Below, piece by piece: positions 26,598 to 39,645 of a DNA stretch of 64,000 nucleotides. Every line of letters begins with the position of its first letter. Position 1 is the stretch's first letter. The DNA is from Pagrus major (taxonomy: Eukaryota; Chordata; Actinopteri; Spariformes; Sparidae), in assembly GCF_040436345.1 (NCBI RefSeq), contig NC_133234.1:14653446-14717445 (forward strand), read 5' to 3'. The notes beneath the pieces were generated by a model. That model saw only the letters and a list, made by a program, of their open reading frames with translations. It made no database searches and was not told the DNA's origin. A program made the position numbers and the translations under genes.

Positions 26598-29500
26598 GCC
26601 CTCTCACTAAACTTACCAATGCACATTCTGTTACTTAACGACGTCAGAACGTAGGATTCCAAACAGTTACACGTGAAAGATCCATTTCCTGATGTGCACA
26701 ATGAAGTCGCCGCATCACAGGTGTCTGTATTACACAGATCTTTATCTTTAAATGATGGAAACAAAAAAAATGTGTCAGTAAACGTTATTCAAAATAGGTG
26801 TAGTGGTACAAAATAGGCAGAAAACAATAACATTACCACATGATATAAACTGTGGATTTGTGGATTAAAATGTACAGTATGCTATTCCATCATCAGTAAG
26901 ATATTATTAATCACTGGCTGAGTGATACTCTGTACACTCTATAAAGATCACTCTCTGTGCAGTGACAGAGGACCAACATTTAGAGTGACAATCCTCATCA
27001 TACTGTATATTATAATTAAACTTTTTCTAATAATTACAGTGACTCAAATGACCACTGGGCCAAAAAAAAGAAATAAAAAACTTCAGAAAGACTGTACTTC
27101 TTGAAACATCACAGTAATAGATGGTTTTGCCTTGAACAGCCAGAGTAGTGACAGTAGTAGAAAAATGTTTGATAGGACAAAATCAAACCAAACCATTTGT
27201 AGGAGGGCAAGGATAGTTTTTACAAATAATTCTTCTATATCTCACAGATGAATGAATGAATGAATGAATGAACTGAATGTGCTGCAGAAACACTATACAG
27301 CATTTTGAAACATAATCCTTCAATTACGTTCTTCCTGAAAACAAATCTATGTTTTGTTTCAGTATGATTTAAATACATCTCAGGATCAATCATAAAGATT
27401 GGACATGATAGATAAACTTACTGACGAAAGATCCTCCTTCCAATGGACAGGTGTCACACAAAACTTCATTATTGATCACATCGTTGATTTCATCTGTGGT
27501 GACTTCAGCATTTGCTGTGAAGCTGATCTCTACAGTTGCTTTGACGGTTGGGTTTGCTTCTCTTGACCAAACTCTGCTGGTGGGGGTACTGGGCCCGGGC
27601 CTATAGACAAAATCACACTTAATGATGATTATATTCTGTATTATCAAGTGCATTATGCTGTAAGTGTAATGCAGGAGGTATGGTTCTAGATGGAGAGACA
27701 GTCAGCTGGTAAACACCGCTGCCACTGTGACTTACTCGAGTCTCAGCACTATAGATCCAGAGTAATCGTTATTGTCCTCGAAAACATCATTCAGCTGTGT
27801 TTGGGAAAGAAAATATGATTTTGTTTAGGCCATCATCTGACTGGAAAGGCACAGTCTCTTTAGATCAAGTTTGCTCCTGGGCTTATTTTGCTTTGATATT
27901 GTGCAGCAAAGCAGTACATTAATTGCCACGTGCAGAGCCCATATGAATTATCACTGTTGTCAGACAACTCCACAAACAGCTCGTCTTTGTGGTATTTTTG
28001 CATCATAAATTTCAAATGTCTTAAAAGGACACAAAAATCAAGACTTTTTTAAAAATATAATTCCTTCATGAAAGAGATTACCCAGCAAGCAATTGTATGT
28101 CTAAAAGATGTAGAAATAATCGTCTGTATGTAAACGCGGCTAAATTTGGGCTGTCAGTGCAAATTTAGTAGATGTCTTTTTGTAAATATTGATTAAACAA
28201 GTCTTTATAGCAAAAAAAACAACAACAAAAAAACAAAAAACAATGATAAGGATAAGGATATGTGAAAAGCATCGTATTCATTTCTTTAGCTTGTGTACTT
28301 TGCTCTACAAGTCTTGGTTCTGGCTCTAAGTGTTTGCAGCACATGTACAGTAAGCGCAGTGTCTTATTTAACAAATTTGTATAAAACTGTTCCCAGTATG
28401 AAGTCCTGAAAGCTTCCTGTTCACAGTTCACAGCCTATATACTTCCACATTTGTGACATTAAATGTGTTGAAATTACGTCTTCATGTAGTTTACCTACCA
28501 GTGACTTTGGAGAAACACTTTAAACTAATCATGATCGTCTCTCTTTCAACCTACAAGTGAAAAAATTATAAAAACAATGAGACAAATTTGTGCTTTGTAA
28601 CACGTTGATGCTGAAATTGCATTTTAGCTGGTTGCTACCAGTCTCAATGAGGGCTATAGCCAAGACCTTGTTATTATGTTCATTATTTGCCATTAATCGC
28701 AATATTTTATTTAACTGAGGCGTCTAAATGACATCTTTTGCTTGCTGGGTAGATTTGCTGTTGTACCAGACAGCCACAGTTAGCTGTTGGTTTAATGATC
28801 CACTGAAAATGTATATGTGTGCAAAGATAAATATATTGATCAGTCCTAGCCAGTTAGATGAGGGGTATCAAACATTTTATCACAACATCACAGCAAGAAA
28901 AAGACGTCATTCGGACATCTTGGCTAGATAGACCCCCAATTTAGTTGACTATCTGTAACCCACTTCTAGCTAAAAGGATCTTGACATTGATTAGATTTTT
29001 TTTTGCAACTGCAGCTTGCAGGATGTATGATATTTCATCATGTAAGAAAAGTCAAAAGTGATTACAAGGTGAAATCGTGGCAAATAATGAACATAATTAA
29101 AAAACCTTGGCTATAGTCCTGATTTAAATTGGCAGCAATCGTCTAAAATGCGGTTACAACATCAACATGTGACAAAGCACACATTTGTGTCATCATTTTT
29201 AGAATTTGTTCATTTGTAGTTTGAGAAAGAGATGATATTGATTTGTTTTAAGAAGATGAAGATGTTATTTCAAAGCATTTAATGTTTCATATCAAATATA
29301 AATATGGAACTATATAGGTTGTTAGTTGCTAACAGGAAGCTTTCAGGACATTGTAATGGGAACAGTTTTATACATTTATGTTAAATAAGACATTGTGCCT
29401 ACTGCTGTAAAGTACATGCACAAACACTTAGCCACAACCAGAAATTGTGGAGCAAAGTGCACAAGCTAAAGTAAGGAATATGATGCCTTACACAATTATA

Positions 29501-32435
29501 CTATATCTGGCTGTGGTGGTGTAACAGGTAGAGTGGGCAGTCTACCAATCAAAAGGCTGGAAGTTTAAACTCTGTATCCTGCGTTTGAAAAATGATCAGT
29601 GCTTTGGTTTAGTTATAAAGACACATTTAATTCTCTACAATGTACAAATAAGGGCTTATTTATTAAATTTCTCACTAGAAAGCCAGTATTGCAAATCCCA
29701 GTGAAATATGTACTAAATGTGAACGTTTAATCAATGTCTTCAATTAAACATCTAGCAAATTTGCATCGACAGCAGAAAATTCAGCCATGTTTTAGCCTAA
29801 ACTTCAGGTTTACCTATAGATGGCTACTATAGGTCTTTTAGACATAAAATTGCTTGCTGGAATGAAACATACAAGTAATGGGTGTTGCTTCAAGAAAAAT
29901 AAATATGTATAAAAAAATAAATAAATAAAGAAGAGGAAAGAGCTGATGGCTTACCAGCTTAGTAATTTGTTGTGCGGCATCTTGAAATTCAACTGACTTG
30001 CGGTCCTCCATTTCTGGCTTGTAATCTATTATGGGCACAGTCAGGTCTCCAGGGAAAACTTTGGCTAAAATAGAAAAATATCATGTTATGAAAGTTGAAT
30101 TGTAACCATTGATTTAAAGAACAGTTCAGCAATTTGGACAATTGCAAAGAGTGAAATGAGAAGATAAACCCTCATATCTGTCAATTATTATAAGGCAACA
30201 GATCAGAAACCGGGGCAAACAGCTAACCTGAAATCTCCCAACCCTGACTTGTTGTTCTGACACAGGTTTTCCCCCCACTTCTTCCCGTCTTTATGCTAAG
30301 CTAAGCCAAGCGTCTCCTGGCTTACTTTGTCATGGAGTAACAATTGTGTAACAAAGTGGTGGTACACAAACAAATATCGGTACTTACCATCCCGACAACC
30401 TCCGTTGTTGTAGATAGCACCAGGCAGGCACAAGCAGACAACGCTTTGATTTGCACGGGCGTCACAGGTGCTCCCTTGACCACACGGGTTTGAAGCACAA
30501 GGGTCTTCAAAGTCAAAGGAAAAAGAAATGCCATTATGTACGGGCTTACAGCATTAAATGAGCACCAAAAACAATTAAATCTTGGAAACAGAGGAAATTA
30601 GCCTGCAGTGGTTGGACACAGCTGAAATTACCTTACCATTTAGCGTTGTAAGGGATGGGGCTGAAGTCTTTGCATCTGTTACAATAGAGCTTGGTGCTGT
30701 AGTGGAGACTGATGGGTCAACGGAGACTGATGATGCAGCGGAGACTGATGGTGCAGCGGAGACTGATGGTGCAGCGGTCACTGATGGTGCAGCGGAGACT
30801 GATGGTGCAGTGGAGACTGATGGTGCAGCGGTCACTGATGGTGCAGCGGAGACTGATGGTGCAGCGGAGACTGATGGTGCAGCGGTGACTGATGGTGCAG
30901 CGGAGACTGATGGTGAAGCGGTCACTGATGGTGCAGCGGAATTTATCGTGGTTGGATCAGGTGTTGTTGCTGGACCAGGGTCTACTGTGGTATCTGCCAG
31001 ACTGTCAGGAATGACTGCATCACCTGAAAGTGTTGTGGTTAAAGCAACACAATGATAGCCTGCTGTTTGTCAAAGTATTTAGCTGCAGCGTAACAAGGAA
31101 GGATAATAAACTCTTCTATAGCAGTCTATTTTGACAGGTTTCCCCAGATCCGGCAAGAGTTATCTATGAGGTATCATGGTGGGTTACAATAAGCAAAAGA
31201 TAATGATTTCTCAATTGAAAAAAACAAAACAAGAATGTTTATCAACCTTTCCAACCAGCTTGATGATAAAGCTGTGGCATTATCTCCTTCAACTTATTAC
31301 CAATATGCCAGTCAGCCTTTCATGATCAAATGACTTGCCATGATAGTATGACACAGCTTTATGATTCAGCAGCATGAATTATGGGTTTATAGGCAGTGCT
31401 TTTCCTTTGCCTGAGGATAAGAAGGACTAATCATAAACATGAGAATTACAGCTTGAAGGGTGGGTGATAAACTAGGTGTGGCCCTGCCATATTTCCCACT
31501 GATGACCCTGAACTTCACGCAGCTGTTCACTGTAAAAATCAGCTGAGCATTCACATCCACTAAAGATAGAAGGTTTTTTTAGCAACTTGACAATTTTTAT
31601 TGAGGATCTAAAATGCCTTAATGCATACAAAGTGAAATTCAATACAAATTGTTATATGTTTTTGCTTTTTATGTATGCAAAATGGCCTTTCTCAGTGATT
31701 AGGTCCATTCATACAAACTAAAAACAACAGGTCCTACGTCTGCCCCATAAAAGTGACTCATAGCTCATTTAGGCTTCAGACATGTAACGCATTAACCAGA
31801 ATGGACAGACTAAGACTTCCTTGATTGGAATGGATTTACAAAGTAAGGCAGGGTTACACCAGGGTTATAAGGTAAGGTCAGATTGTCTTCATCAACACAG
31901 TACTCAAATATTTACATTTGATTGTGTGTTCACCAAACCAAGAAAAGCTGAAGTCAAGCTTGAAGCAATTTTAATGGTTTATTTATAACTAGCTGGATAT
32001 CAGCATTTAAAAAAAAAAAAACTACATAGTTAAAACACATTTAATATAAAAATCAACAGGCTTCAGATAATTGGTACATTGGCAGTTAAAGTACTACGAT
32101 CAATTGGATTGGATCAAGGTTTGATGAGTCATATTGTGTCAAAAATAAAAGCAACTTGTTAACTACTGTTTAATGTAAGTCTATTTAAACATGAGTTTAA
32201 ACTGTGAACATTTAAAACACAATCTAGAAAAATGTTATACATTTAAACAGGAATATTTATCTTGATTATGAAGTTAACTGGATAATTGAGCTTTTGATAA
32301 TCTGGGCTATTCCACTTATCAGAGACTAACAGCTAGCAAAGACAGTTTAAAGGTTTAAGTTAAAAAATCAGGCGACTTACCAAGACAGGCTACAACCAGC
32401 GAAAGGAGGAAGAGGAGTTTGAATTGTCGAGCCAT
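24817..32435 (-). CDS. muc13-like: Transmembrane mucin, MUC13-type (copy 2, short repeat)
   Basis: Twelve exons: 32435-32381, 31023-30637, 30504-30388, 30064-29955, 27794-27736, 27600-27422, 26745-26617, 26503-26461, 26265-26228, 25872-25785, 25593-25329 and 25065-24817; 572 aa. Exons 1 and 4-11 have the same lengths and phases as copy 1. Order: signal peptide (MARQFKLLFLLSLVVACLG), mucin segment (about 19-148), EGF-like 1, SEA domain with SGSIVL at G236-S237, EGF-like 2 and 3, transmembrane helix (about 378-400) and tail. The mucin segment is only 129 codons and is built on a 6-aa unit (SVSAAP/SVTAAP), not the 17-aa unit of copy 1. The tail is longer, with 10-aa repeats around NPYASSQGQ, and ends NPYYMQDDGRRFN. 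It lies head-to-tail with copy 1 on the same strand, so it is a tandem duplicate. It probably acts as a shorter cell-surface mucin. Confidence 0.88.
25244..25318 (+). repeat. Retroelement 3' tail in intron 11 of mucin copy 2
   Basis: TTTGTGCGATGACAATAAAA followed by GGATTCTGATTCTGATTC. It is absent from the paralogous intron of copy 1, so it was inserted after the duplication. Confidence 0.65.
26562..26595. repeat. (CA)n microsatellite in intron 7 of mucin copy 2
   Basis: A short CA run at the position of the much longer one in copy 1 (9158-9275). Confidence 0.95.
28079..28751. mobile_element. MITE with perfect 14-bp terminal inverted repeat, intron 4 of mucin copy 2
   Basis: TACCCAGCAAGCAA at 28079-28092 is matched by its exact complement TTGCTTGCTGGGTA at 28738-28751. 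This delimits a 673-bp element with no coding capacity. Copy 1 has lost the right end: a deletion of about 77 bp joins 12050 to the sequence equivalent of 28800. This is the best definition of the family in the window. Confidence 0.8.
28889..29860. mobile_element. Second copy of the same MITE, inverted
   Basis: It starts CAGCAAGAAAAAGACGTCAT, a worn version of the inner end of the first copy, and ends TTGCTTGCTGG at 29850-29860. Read in reverse it follows the first copy along most of its length. It is interrupted by a tRNA-like insertion near 29509-29583. With the 28079-28751 copy it forms a palindrome with arms of about 0.65-0.95 kb. Confidence 0.75.
29509..29583 (+). repeat. tRNA-derived SINE-like fragment
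   Basis: GGTGTAACAGGTAGAGTGGG is a recognisable A-box-like arm. It is followed by CAATCAAAAGGCTGGAAGTT and a damaged B-box. It is more complete than the copy at 12762-12830. Confidence 0.45.
30650..30960 (-). repeat. 18-bp mucin minisatellite (exon 2 of mucin copy 2)
   Basis: About 13 tandem copies of an 18-bp unit encoding SVSAAP or SVTAAP. It is Ser/Thr/Pro/Ala-rich and likely O-glycosylated. The unit has no visible relation to the 51-bp unit at the same exon of copy 1. The antisense strand is also open, a by-product of the periodicity. Confidence 0.93.
31024..32380. other. Intron 1 of mucin copy 2
   Basis: No exon is supported. It aligns by eye with parts of copy 1 intron 1: GCATGAATTATGGGTTTATA near 31372 matches 18622. 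Confidence 0.5.
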
Positions 32436-32514
32436 CGAAAAAATGATAAAACTTCTTCCTATGAAAGAAAGCCAGTGAGTGGATGACGCTTTAGTGACCT
32501 CGACACTTTGGATG

Positions 32515-32590
32515 ATGAGGGCTCAGGTGTCCTCCACTGGCAGTTTTAATCATTAGCCACTCCTCTGGGGGTGGCACTGTGTGCTAAAGT
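32515..32590 (-). promoter_or_regulatory. Conserved proximal promoter block, mucin copy 2
   Basis: This stretch, 80-155 bp upstream of the ATG, is shared with copy 1. It holds GCTAATGATTAAA (complement of 32545-32557), which differs from the HNF1 consensus GTTAATNATTAAC at two specified positions. The copy 1 version has one further mismatch. Confidence 0.45.
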
Positions 32591-33639
32591 ACATTTCACG
32601 CCCTGGAAAGACGACTTGGAGCGGACATTCTAAGTCTCCATGCCAATTATCTGTTTACCTTCCTCAGATCTGTCTGTCAGATTTGCAGTTTGTTATTTCT
32701 TAATGTCCAGAAGGTGTATCACAGATGTAAGAGCGACAGTATATGAAAGACCAGTCCAGGCTAAGACAGGTATGACTTTAGTGATCATAAACAGCCTCAG
32801 ACATATATAACTGACAGAAAATACAACAAATAGAAGAGGTGAGAGGTCATCAAATATCAACCAAACCAAAGCACTGGTATTGGATGAGACTTAACAAACA
32901 GCTTTCTTACAAATTGCTCCTTTAAAACTAAACAAGAGCATGAAACACTGATAAAATAACACATCATTGCTGTCAAAGGAACCTAACAAAGTGCACCTGT
33001 GATGTTCTTTTGGAGGCAACCTGAAAGTTAAACCTGACATGGTTCATTAACTGGGTCAACCACTCAAGAGAGGTTTTGGGTTGATGACGAAAGTACGCTT
33101 TGTGTTAAGACACAAGACATGTTTTCAATATGTTGTGCTACATGAGCTAATGCCAACAAATCAATAGTGTTACATTAAATGTAATAATTAAAATGTGTTA
33201 AAGGTAATACTAAACACTAATACTGGGCTAATTGTGAAAAAAACGAACTAAAGTAGAGGTCAGGTCACATTTATCCAACGTCACTACCACTCAAAGCTTC
33301 CCATGCGGTACATTAGATCATTTAAAAACTTGCAAACAAAAATCTGCAATTGAAATATAATTTAGTCACCTCTATAGTTGTTTACTACACAGATCAATAC
33401 ATACAGTACATTTCTATTTTTTTTTCTTTGATTGTGTTTTTTGTGTATGTAAATGCCAACAAAATGCCTGGTTTCAAATTCTGATTCTGAATTCTACCTG
33501 AGCTGGGCAAACATTAGATCTTTTCCTCGAGTACGGATCAAATTTCACATTGTTTTCAGTTCTCTTCAGTTCCCACCTTACTTACTTAAAATGAATGCTC
33601 AAAAACCATATGTTCTCAAGATCTAAACTAATTGCTCCT

Positions 33640-34055
33640 TCCCAAGTGTAGGACCAACAGACTTAAGAACTCCTTTGTCCCTCATGCCATCAGGCTGTAC
33701 AACTCCTCACTTGGGGGGAGGAGGAAATAGATAGCCGGCAATACTGCAATACTGTGTCACTGTGCAATAACTTATTTATCTATTTACCTATTTATTCACA
33801 TACATACCTGGACACTCTTACTTTCGTGCAATAATTTCTGTACAATAACACATATACAGTCCTCTACATTTATATTTATTTTATTTTATTTTATTTTATT
33901 TTTATTGTATTCTATTGTATTTTGTTCTATTCCTATCTTTATTTTCTATTTTTAGCTAAGAGTTTATTGTGAACTGTATGCTGCTGGAAATTCAATTTCC
34001 CTGAGGGAGTCATCCCAACGGGATCAATAAAGTGAAGTCTAAGTCTAAGTCTAAT
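33640..34055 (+). mobile_element. 5'-truncated LINE (L2/CR1-like) 3' end
   Basis: The sequence translates near its start as RLKNSFVPHAIRLYNS, the typical C-terminus of a teleost LINE reverse-transcriptase ORF. It is followed by an AT-rich 3' UTR and the tail GGAAATTCAATTTCCCTGAG, then GGGATCAATAAAGT and (AAGTCT)n. Only the last few hundred bases are present, as is usual for 5'-truncated insertions. Confidence 0.75.
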
Positions 34056-35829
34056 TATTTATATGAACACATTTACTGTCAAATTTAATAACCCCAAACT
34101 TCTTATGGACACTGATGGAGACCTAAGATGGTTGATTCTTGTTTAGGGGTGGGACAAAATATTGTAACAGGAATATATTGTATTGCCACTGTCGCCAAAT
34201 ATTGATATCTTAATTAAAACATGCATGACTCCTAGTGGTGTAAACTCAATTTACATAGATTAAATTTATACAGCTTCCTTAAAACATTTTACCTCCAGAA
34301 ATGTTCTACTTTCTGGCAGTTTTGTCAGTTTATTGTTATTTTCCTTTGGAATAATGTCAATCATGGATGTGGACAAGTTGCAGTCAGTGTGTGTGTGTGT
34401 GTGTACGTGTTAAACAGGCGCTAAACCCAGTAAACAAGTGTTGCTGATGTATTGTAGATGATTGTCCTGCATTGTTTCAAGTGTCATAGTTAGAATGGAA
34501 AATGTATTGTGATAGTATCGCATTGCGCCTTACTCTGTGATTACAACCCCTATTTCTGTTTAGACTTCCTGCTCTTTACACCAACTGAGTAGCAGCTTTG
34601 TAGAAAAAAAGACTAAAACTATATTTTAGGAGGAATGCAAAAACAAGGCAATAATCTCTGACAGTAAGGAGGTCATGACAAGCCTGAGTCAAATCACACC
34701 AAGAGCAAATGTCATCTCAAGTCAAGACTAAAATATGAAATATACCACTTCTTTAAATAATGCGGAAGCTCTAAATCTGGGGAGTTTACTGGCAAAGGTT
34801 ATTATCATAGTGTACTATCACACACAGTACTCTGGCACCAAGTGATGTCACGTACATGTTTCCTGTCTGAACTTTTCTCCATAGCTGTAAACGTATGAAA
34901 CAGAACAGTGGGATTTTTATGACAGGAACGAAAAACAGAAATACAGCCACAGTACAATGACTATGTATGACTTTCTTTAACATGCATGCAACACTACTGG
35001 TTGTCAATAATGACAATGTTCAGCTTCTTTCTAAAGTAAAAAGAACAATTTCTTCTGTCCATCTCAGCCTCAGACTTCATAAGTTACTTATAAAGGTTGC
35101 AATGAAAATAAAGTGCAAAGATTACATTCTTTGCATGTCATTTTATGATTTTATGGCAGTTCACCCAGTCTTCAGTAAACCACGAGGCAAATTCTATAAA
35201 CCTGATTTCTTCACAGGTCCCATTAAAACATGAGAGTCTCCACAACAGCACCACAGAAGAAGCTGTCTCCGTGAAGCCAAATTCAGTTACTAATAAAAGT
35301 TTAAAAACATTGTTCCAGATAGCAATTCAACTGACCCAGAATGTTGTTATCAGAAACTAGGTGGCCAATAAGAGGGGGTGGGACGAAGTATAATATGACC
35401 TTTGCTTCAAAGACGTCACAAGATGTAAGATAATAGGATCTTTTTTGTTAACATCCAGCTCAGAAAAGAGACAGACATGACCCGTAAAATCAAAGTTGGA
35501 ACATTTGGAATATCAACATGTGTTTTAAACCCTTGCTTAGGTGTTAAAATCCTTTAGTTTAATGAGAACTGAGCTATCATGTAATCATCACCCATTAAAT
35601 TATATTATCAAAGTGACTTTGATCCCAGTTTCATATCTGAATAAACACAACTAAACTTTTACACCACTTCAGCGTCATCATGGACGTCAGTGGAAAAATT
35701 TCTGAAATGGCCTACAGATAAAAACAGCACTGGTTTCCATGGATGTTGGTTAAAACCAAAATAACAAATGGGTTAAATAGATCAGTAGAAACAGTCTGTT
35801 TATTCAGATTAGGGCTTCAACAAAATAAC

Positions 35830-36150
35830 AATCCATGGAGGGGGGCCTCCATGGATTTGACTTGTTCCGGCATATCCCACAGATGCTCAGTCAGATTGGG
35901 ATCTGGGGAATTTGGAGGCCAGGTCAACAGCTCAGTGTTTTTGTTGTGTTCCTCAAGTCATTTCTGAGCAGTTTTTGTGGTGTGGCAGGGCTCACTGTCC
36001 TGCTAGGGGGTCCACTGCTGTTGCCATGAGGGGGTGAACTTGGTCCACAATGGTGTCTGGGTGTGTGGTGTGTGTCAAGTGGACAGGAGTTTCCCAGCAG
36101 TACATTGCATCGCAACGAGATAATCTTTAATGGTTTTAATGTTGTGGTTG
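35830..36150. mobile_element. Dispersed repeat with a perfect terminal hairpin
   Basis: It opens with a 12-bp perfect hairpin (AATCCATGGAGG, GGGG loop, complement). GTTCCGGCATATCCCACAGA and GATCTGGGGAATTTGGAGGC follow, a phrase I recognise as highly repeated in teleost genomes. No intact ORF. Family not assigned. Confidence 0.5.
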
Positions 36151-39100
36151 CTCAGTGTGCTTATATATTGAACTCGTCAAAAGTACTTCATAAAACTGCT
36201 AGAGGAGCCCTCAGTAATGATATTGTGACAATACTATATGGATGACTATTTGCACTTTCACAAAATAATAAACACAATAAGATAATTTTTTTTTATAAAT
36301 AATCACCAGTAATATGATTTACTGTAATGCAGCCTTTTAAACCCGGAAACGACAACACATACTATACTCTGATATTAAGACATCCAAAATCAAAAACAAT
36401 ATATACTCTCACATAATGATAGCAATATAATATTGATATTTCTTTAGAAATATTTAAATTGTACTTAACATTTATGGAACATTAGACTATGCCCAATAAT
36501 CTCTCAAAATTCACCAAAATTGATAAAATCCTTTGTTTGCATAACTAATGAATACCATTTATGAATATATATTTAATGTACTGTAATGTTTAATGTATTT
36601 GAAACAAGTTTAACTCGTGGTAAGCCAGCCCAAATCCTGTCCACCTGCCCAAGCTAATTTTACCTTGCACAATACAACCCCAAACTGCCCAATCTGGCAA
36701 CACTGACAGTCTGCTATGCAAAAGGCCTGTTGCTCAAGAAGACTCAACAGAAATGTTACTAACAATATATGTGAATAAAAATGAAAATTACACATACTGC
36801 ACACTAACAAGCCGCTGACTGCTCACTCAGCACCTCAGCAACCAATCAACAAAAAATGTCTTTTTCTCTCTAAAAGTGAATTTTTATAAGTGAAGTTTAT
36901 TATGACATTTTTTTCCATTATGTTGTCACCTCTACGTTTACCTTGAAGCAGCTAAACGCTTCCTTTTCTGCAAATGAGAAAACCTTCAGTGTTCCCCAGC
37001 TACACTTTCTCACTAACAGGTTTTATGAACATGCTGCCGTGAGGAGTGGGAGTGTCAACATAGATCACAGTGCAATAACTGCCTATTTGTCCTCTTGCTG
37101 ACTGTAAGTCCAAAGTCGCTTACTGTTATGGCCATCCTTAACCCCACCCAACCTGCTGTTCCTGGCAATGACGATTGTGATTAAAGTTTGTGAGGGTCAG
37201 GCAGGAAGATTGATACCAGCTCAGCATAAGGTGGCAGGGCCAATCATTCCCTTGTAGACCCTTGACTCTCAAGACACCAAGCAAGCAGGCAAGGAGAGAA
37301 GGAATGGAAGTACAACACTCATTAGGCAGAAAAGTCTAATTTAGAATAATGTATATTATATTATTGGATTATACCTATTTATGCTTTAATGTGTATGGAT
37401 GCCACTTTAAAGGCATTATTGATAACATTCAGCCATTAAATGTGGTTTTCCATCTCCCCCTTCCACTGCATTCACATCACAACACCGCTGTTGTTCGAAC
37501 CATCTGCCCCTTCAAGTTGTTGCCAGTTTGAGCAAATTAGGAAACCTTTCATGATTACTTGGTTAGGGAAATATCATGGTTATGGCAAATAAACTACAGT
37601 TAAGGTCAGGAAACTAAGACAGGTAAGTTTATGGAAGGTTTGTAGTCATGGGTTGTTACTGGCTCATCTGTATGGTGATGTTCACTAGTATACACTAGGG
37701 ATATTAATGATTAATGATTAATGGATTTATTGCCGTTAAGAATTTAACTGATTAAAAATGCCTTAATCGACAATAAGAGATGGGCACAAAGAGCATCTTA
37801 CACTAACAGATTACAGATACTTGTTTTTTCAAATATATCCAAATAAAACACAAAATACTGGTCTGAGAAAATGTACTTAAGTAAAATACAGAAATACATT
37901 TTACACAAACTTATATCACATTTGAGCCATTTAGTCGCTTCAGTATTGGTTGGATTTTGTTGCCAGTCGTTGAACAGTGACAGACGGGAGCCATTATTTT
38001 TTGTTATTTTGTTTCAAATTCAATTACTTCATGTTTACTTTATCTGTTCTTTTAGCTCCTAATGTAGCCAACTCTGATTTTACATCAAACATAGATCATG
38101 TCAGCGGTTAAAACAGTTTTCTAAAGGAAAAATGTTCAACATATTTCACATGTTATTAATGATTAATCGATGATGGATGGTTACACTGAGACATAAAGTG
38201 TGAAGTGAAGAGAGAGAACAGTCTGCTCCCTGTGATTTAAGGCTCGTGAAACTTGTTTTCAAACACTGCAAAATGGTTGAAGCCGCTGGTGTATTCCATA
38301 CAAAGGATAAAGAGCTAACAACCGTAATAACAGTACAACACTGTAGTATCTCTTCAGCATCTAGGAAACAGGTTTTTCACAACCATCAAGGGTCAACAGT
38401 GTGAAAACAACAAAATCTTGTTCACACTACTTTCAACTTTGACAGAACAGCACCTGTTGTGGAGGCCACTTCTACAACATGCAAAACATTTCAAGGAACT
38501 GGTCTCATAATGTCACTGTAACAGCTCCATCTTCTGGCAGCCGGGCATCATGTCTAAATGTTAAGATAATTCACTGTCATATTAAAAAACATATTTCAGG
38601 TTGTTTAAAAGTGTACTAATACAGTACAACAGGATGACACAGTTGATATTATACTGTCAAAGTATCGTTACATTTACTCAACCGCCGACTTTTGAGGTGA
38701 ACACACAGTGTGTAGTTTCTGCTGCTTGTCTCTCAATTAAAACAACCCCCCAAAAAAGACGTAAGCAGCTTGAGATCATGGGATTTGTTGTCTTCATTGT
38801 TAGACTCCCACCACTGGTGATGAAAATCTATCTATGTGACTCTGGCAGAAACTTTCACAGGCGAGGTAATGTGTTATTTAAAGTGTTATTCAAGTTATGT
38901 TTACTCACACTCGCTGACCTCCTTCCTCACTCTCTGACTCTCTTCCAGAAGTTATAGCGACAGCCGCCTAATGAAACCCCTTGAAATACCTACAATTAAA
39001 ATCACAGATTTTTCTGGGTTTGAACATTGTTGGAAACATTTGGGCTAACGTACAAAACGCAATAAAATACAGAAGAAAAGGTCAAGTTGTTTTCATGCAG

Positions 39101-39559
39101 AAATGTTCCTTTTAACCTGAATATCACCATTTCTACTTTATAATTCTACTCATTTCAGAGGGAAATGTAGTTTCCCTACACTACATTCACTGAATAACTA
39201 GTTGGTAGATGGACAATTCAGATTTGATGTGATGATATTGGTTAATGGCTACCACCCAGCAGTATATGAAGTAATATGGATCAATGTTGCGAAAAATAAA
39301 TATATCATGTTAAAATTGTATCATCTTCTCATCCTCTTATTGTCCTTTACTGATTTTATTCTTTTATTTCTTTTTGTCCCCTCTCTCTTTCTTTTTCTGT
39401 CATTTTGCCTTTTTTGTCGTTTTTATTCCTTTTACTTGCAGTTAATCATATTGACTTTTCGTGTACTTGCATTTTCTGCTCTGCTTTCTTGTTTTCACTC
39501 ACCCTAGACTAGGTTTCCTTGTGTTTGGCTCGACTGTTGAGCGTAATATTGTCTTCCTG

Positions 39560-39645
39560 AGTTTCCTGCTTTTGCTTGATTGTCAAAGCACTTTGAAAAC
39601 TCTGTTTATGAAGGTGCTATATGAATAAAGTTTATTATTATAAAA
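39560..39645 (+). repeat. LINE/SINE 3' tail
   Basis: GTCAAAGCACTTTGAAAACT followed by GGTGCTATATGAATAAAGTT and TATTATTATAA. This is the stereotyped 3' tail shared by teleost LINEs and their partner SINEs. Confidence 0.65.

Noticed and set aside
33860..33910. TTTTA tandem run as a possible CRISPR-like or regulatory array
   Set aside because: It is a simple (TTTTA)n microsatellite inside the LINE 3' UTR.
38601..38957. 118-codon plus-strand frame
   Set aside because: No domain, start context, splice support or paralogue; composition is like the surrounding intergenic DNA.
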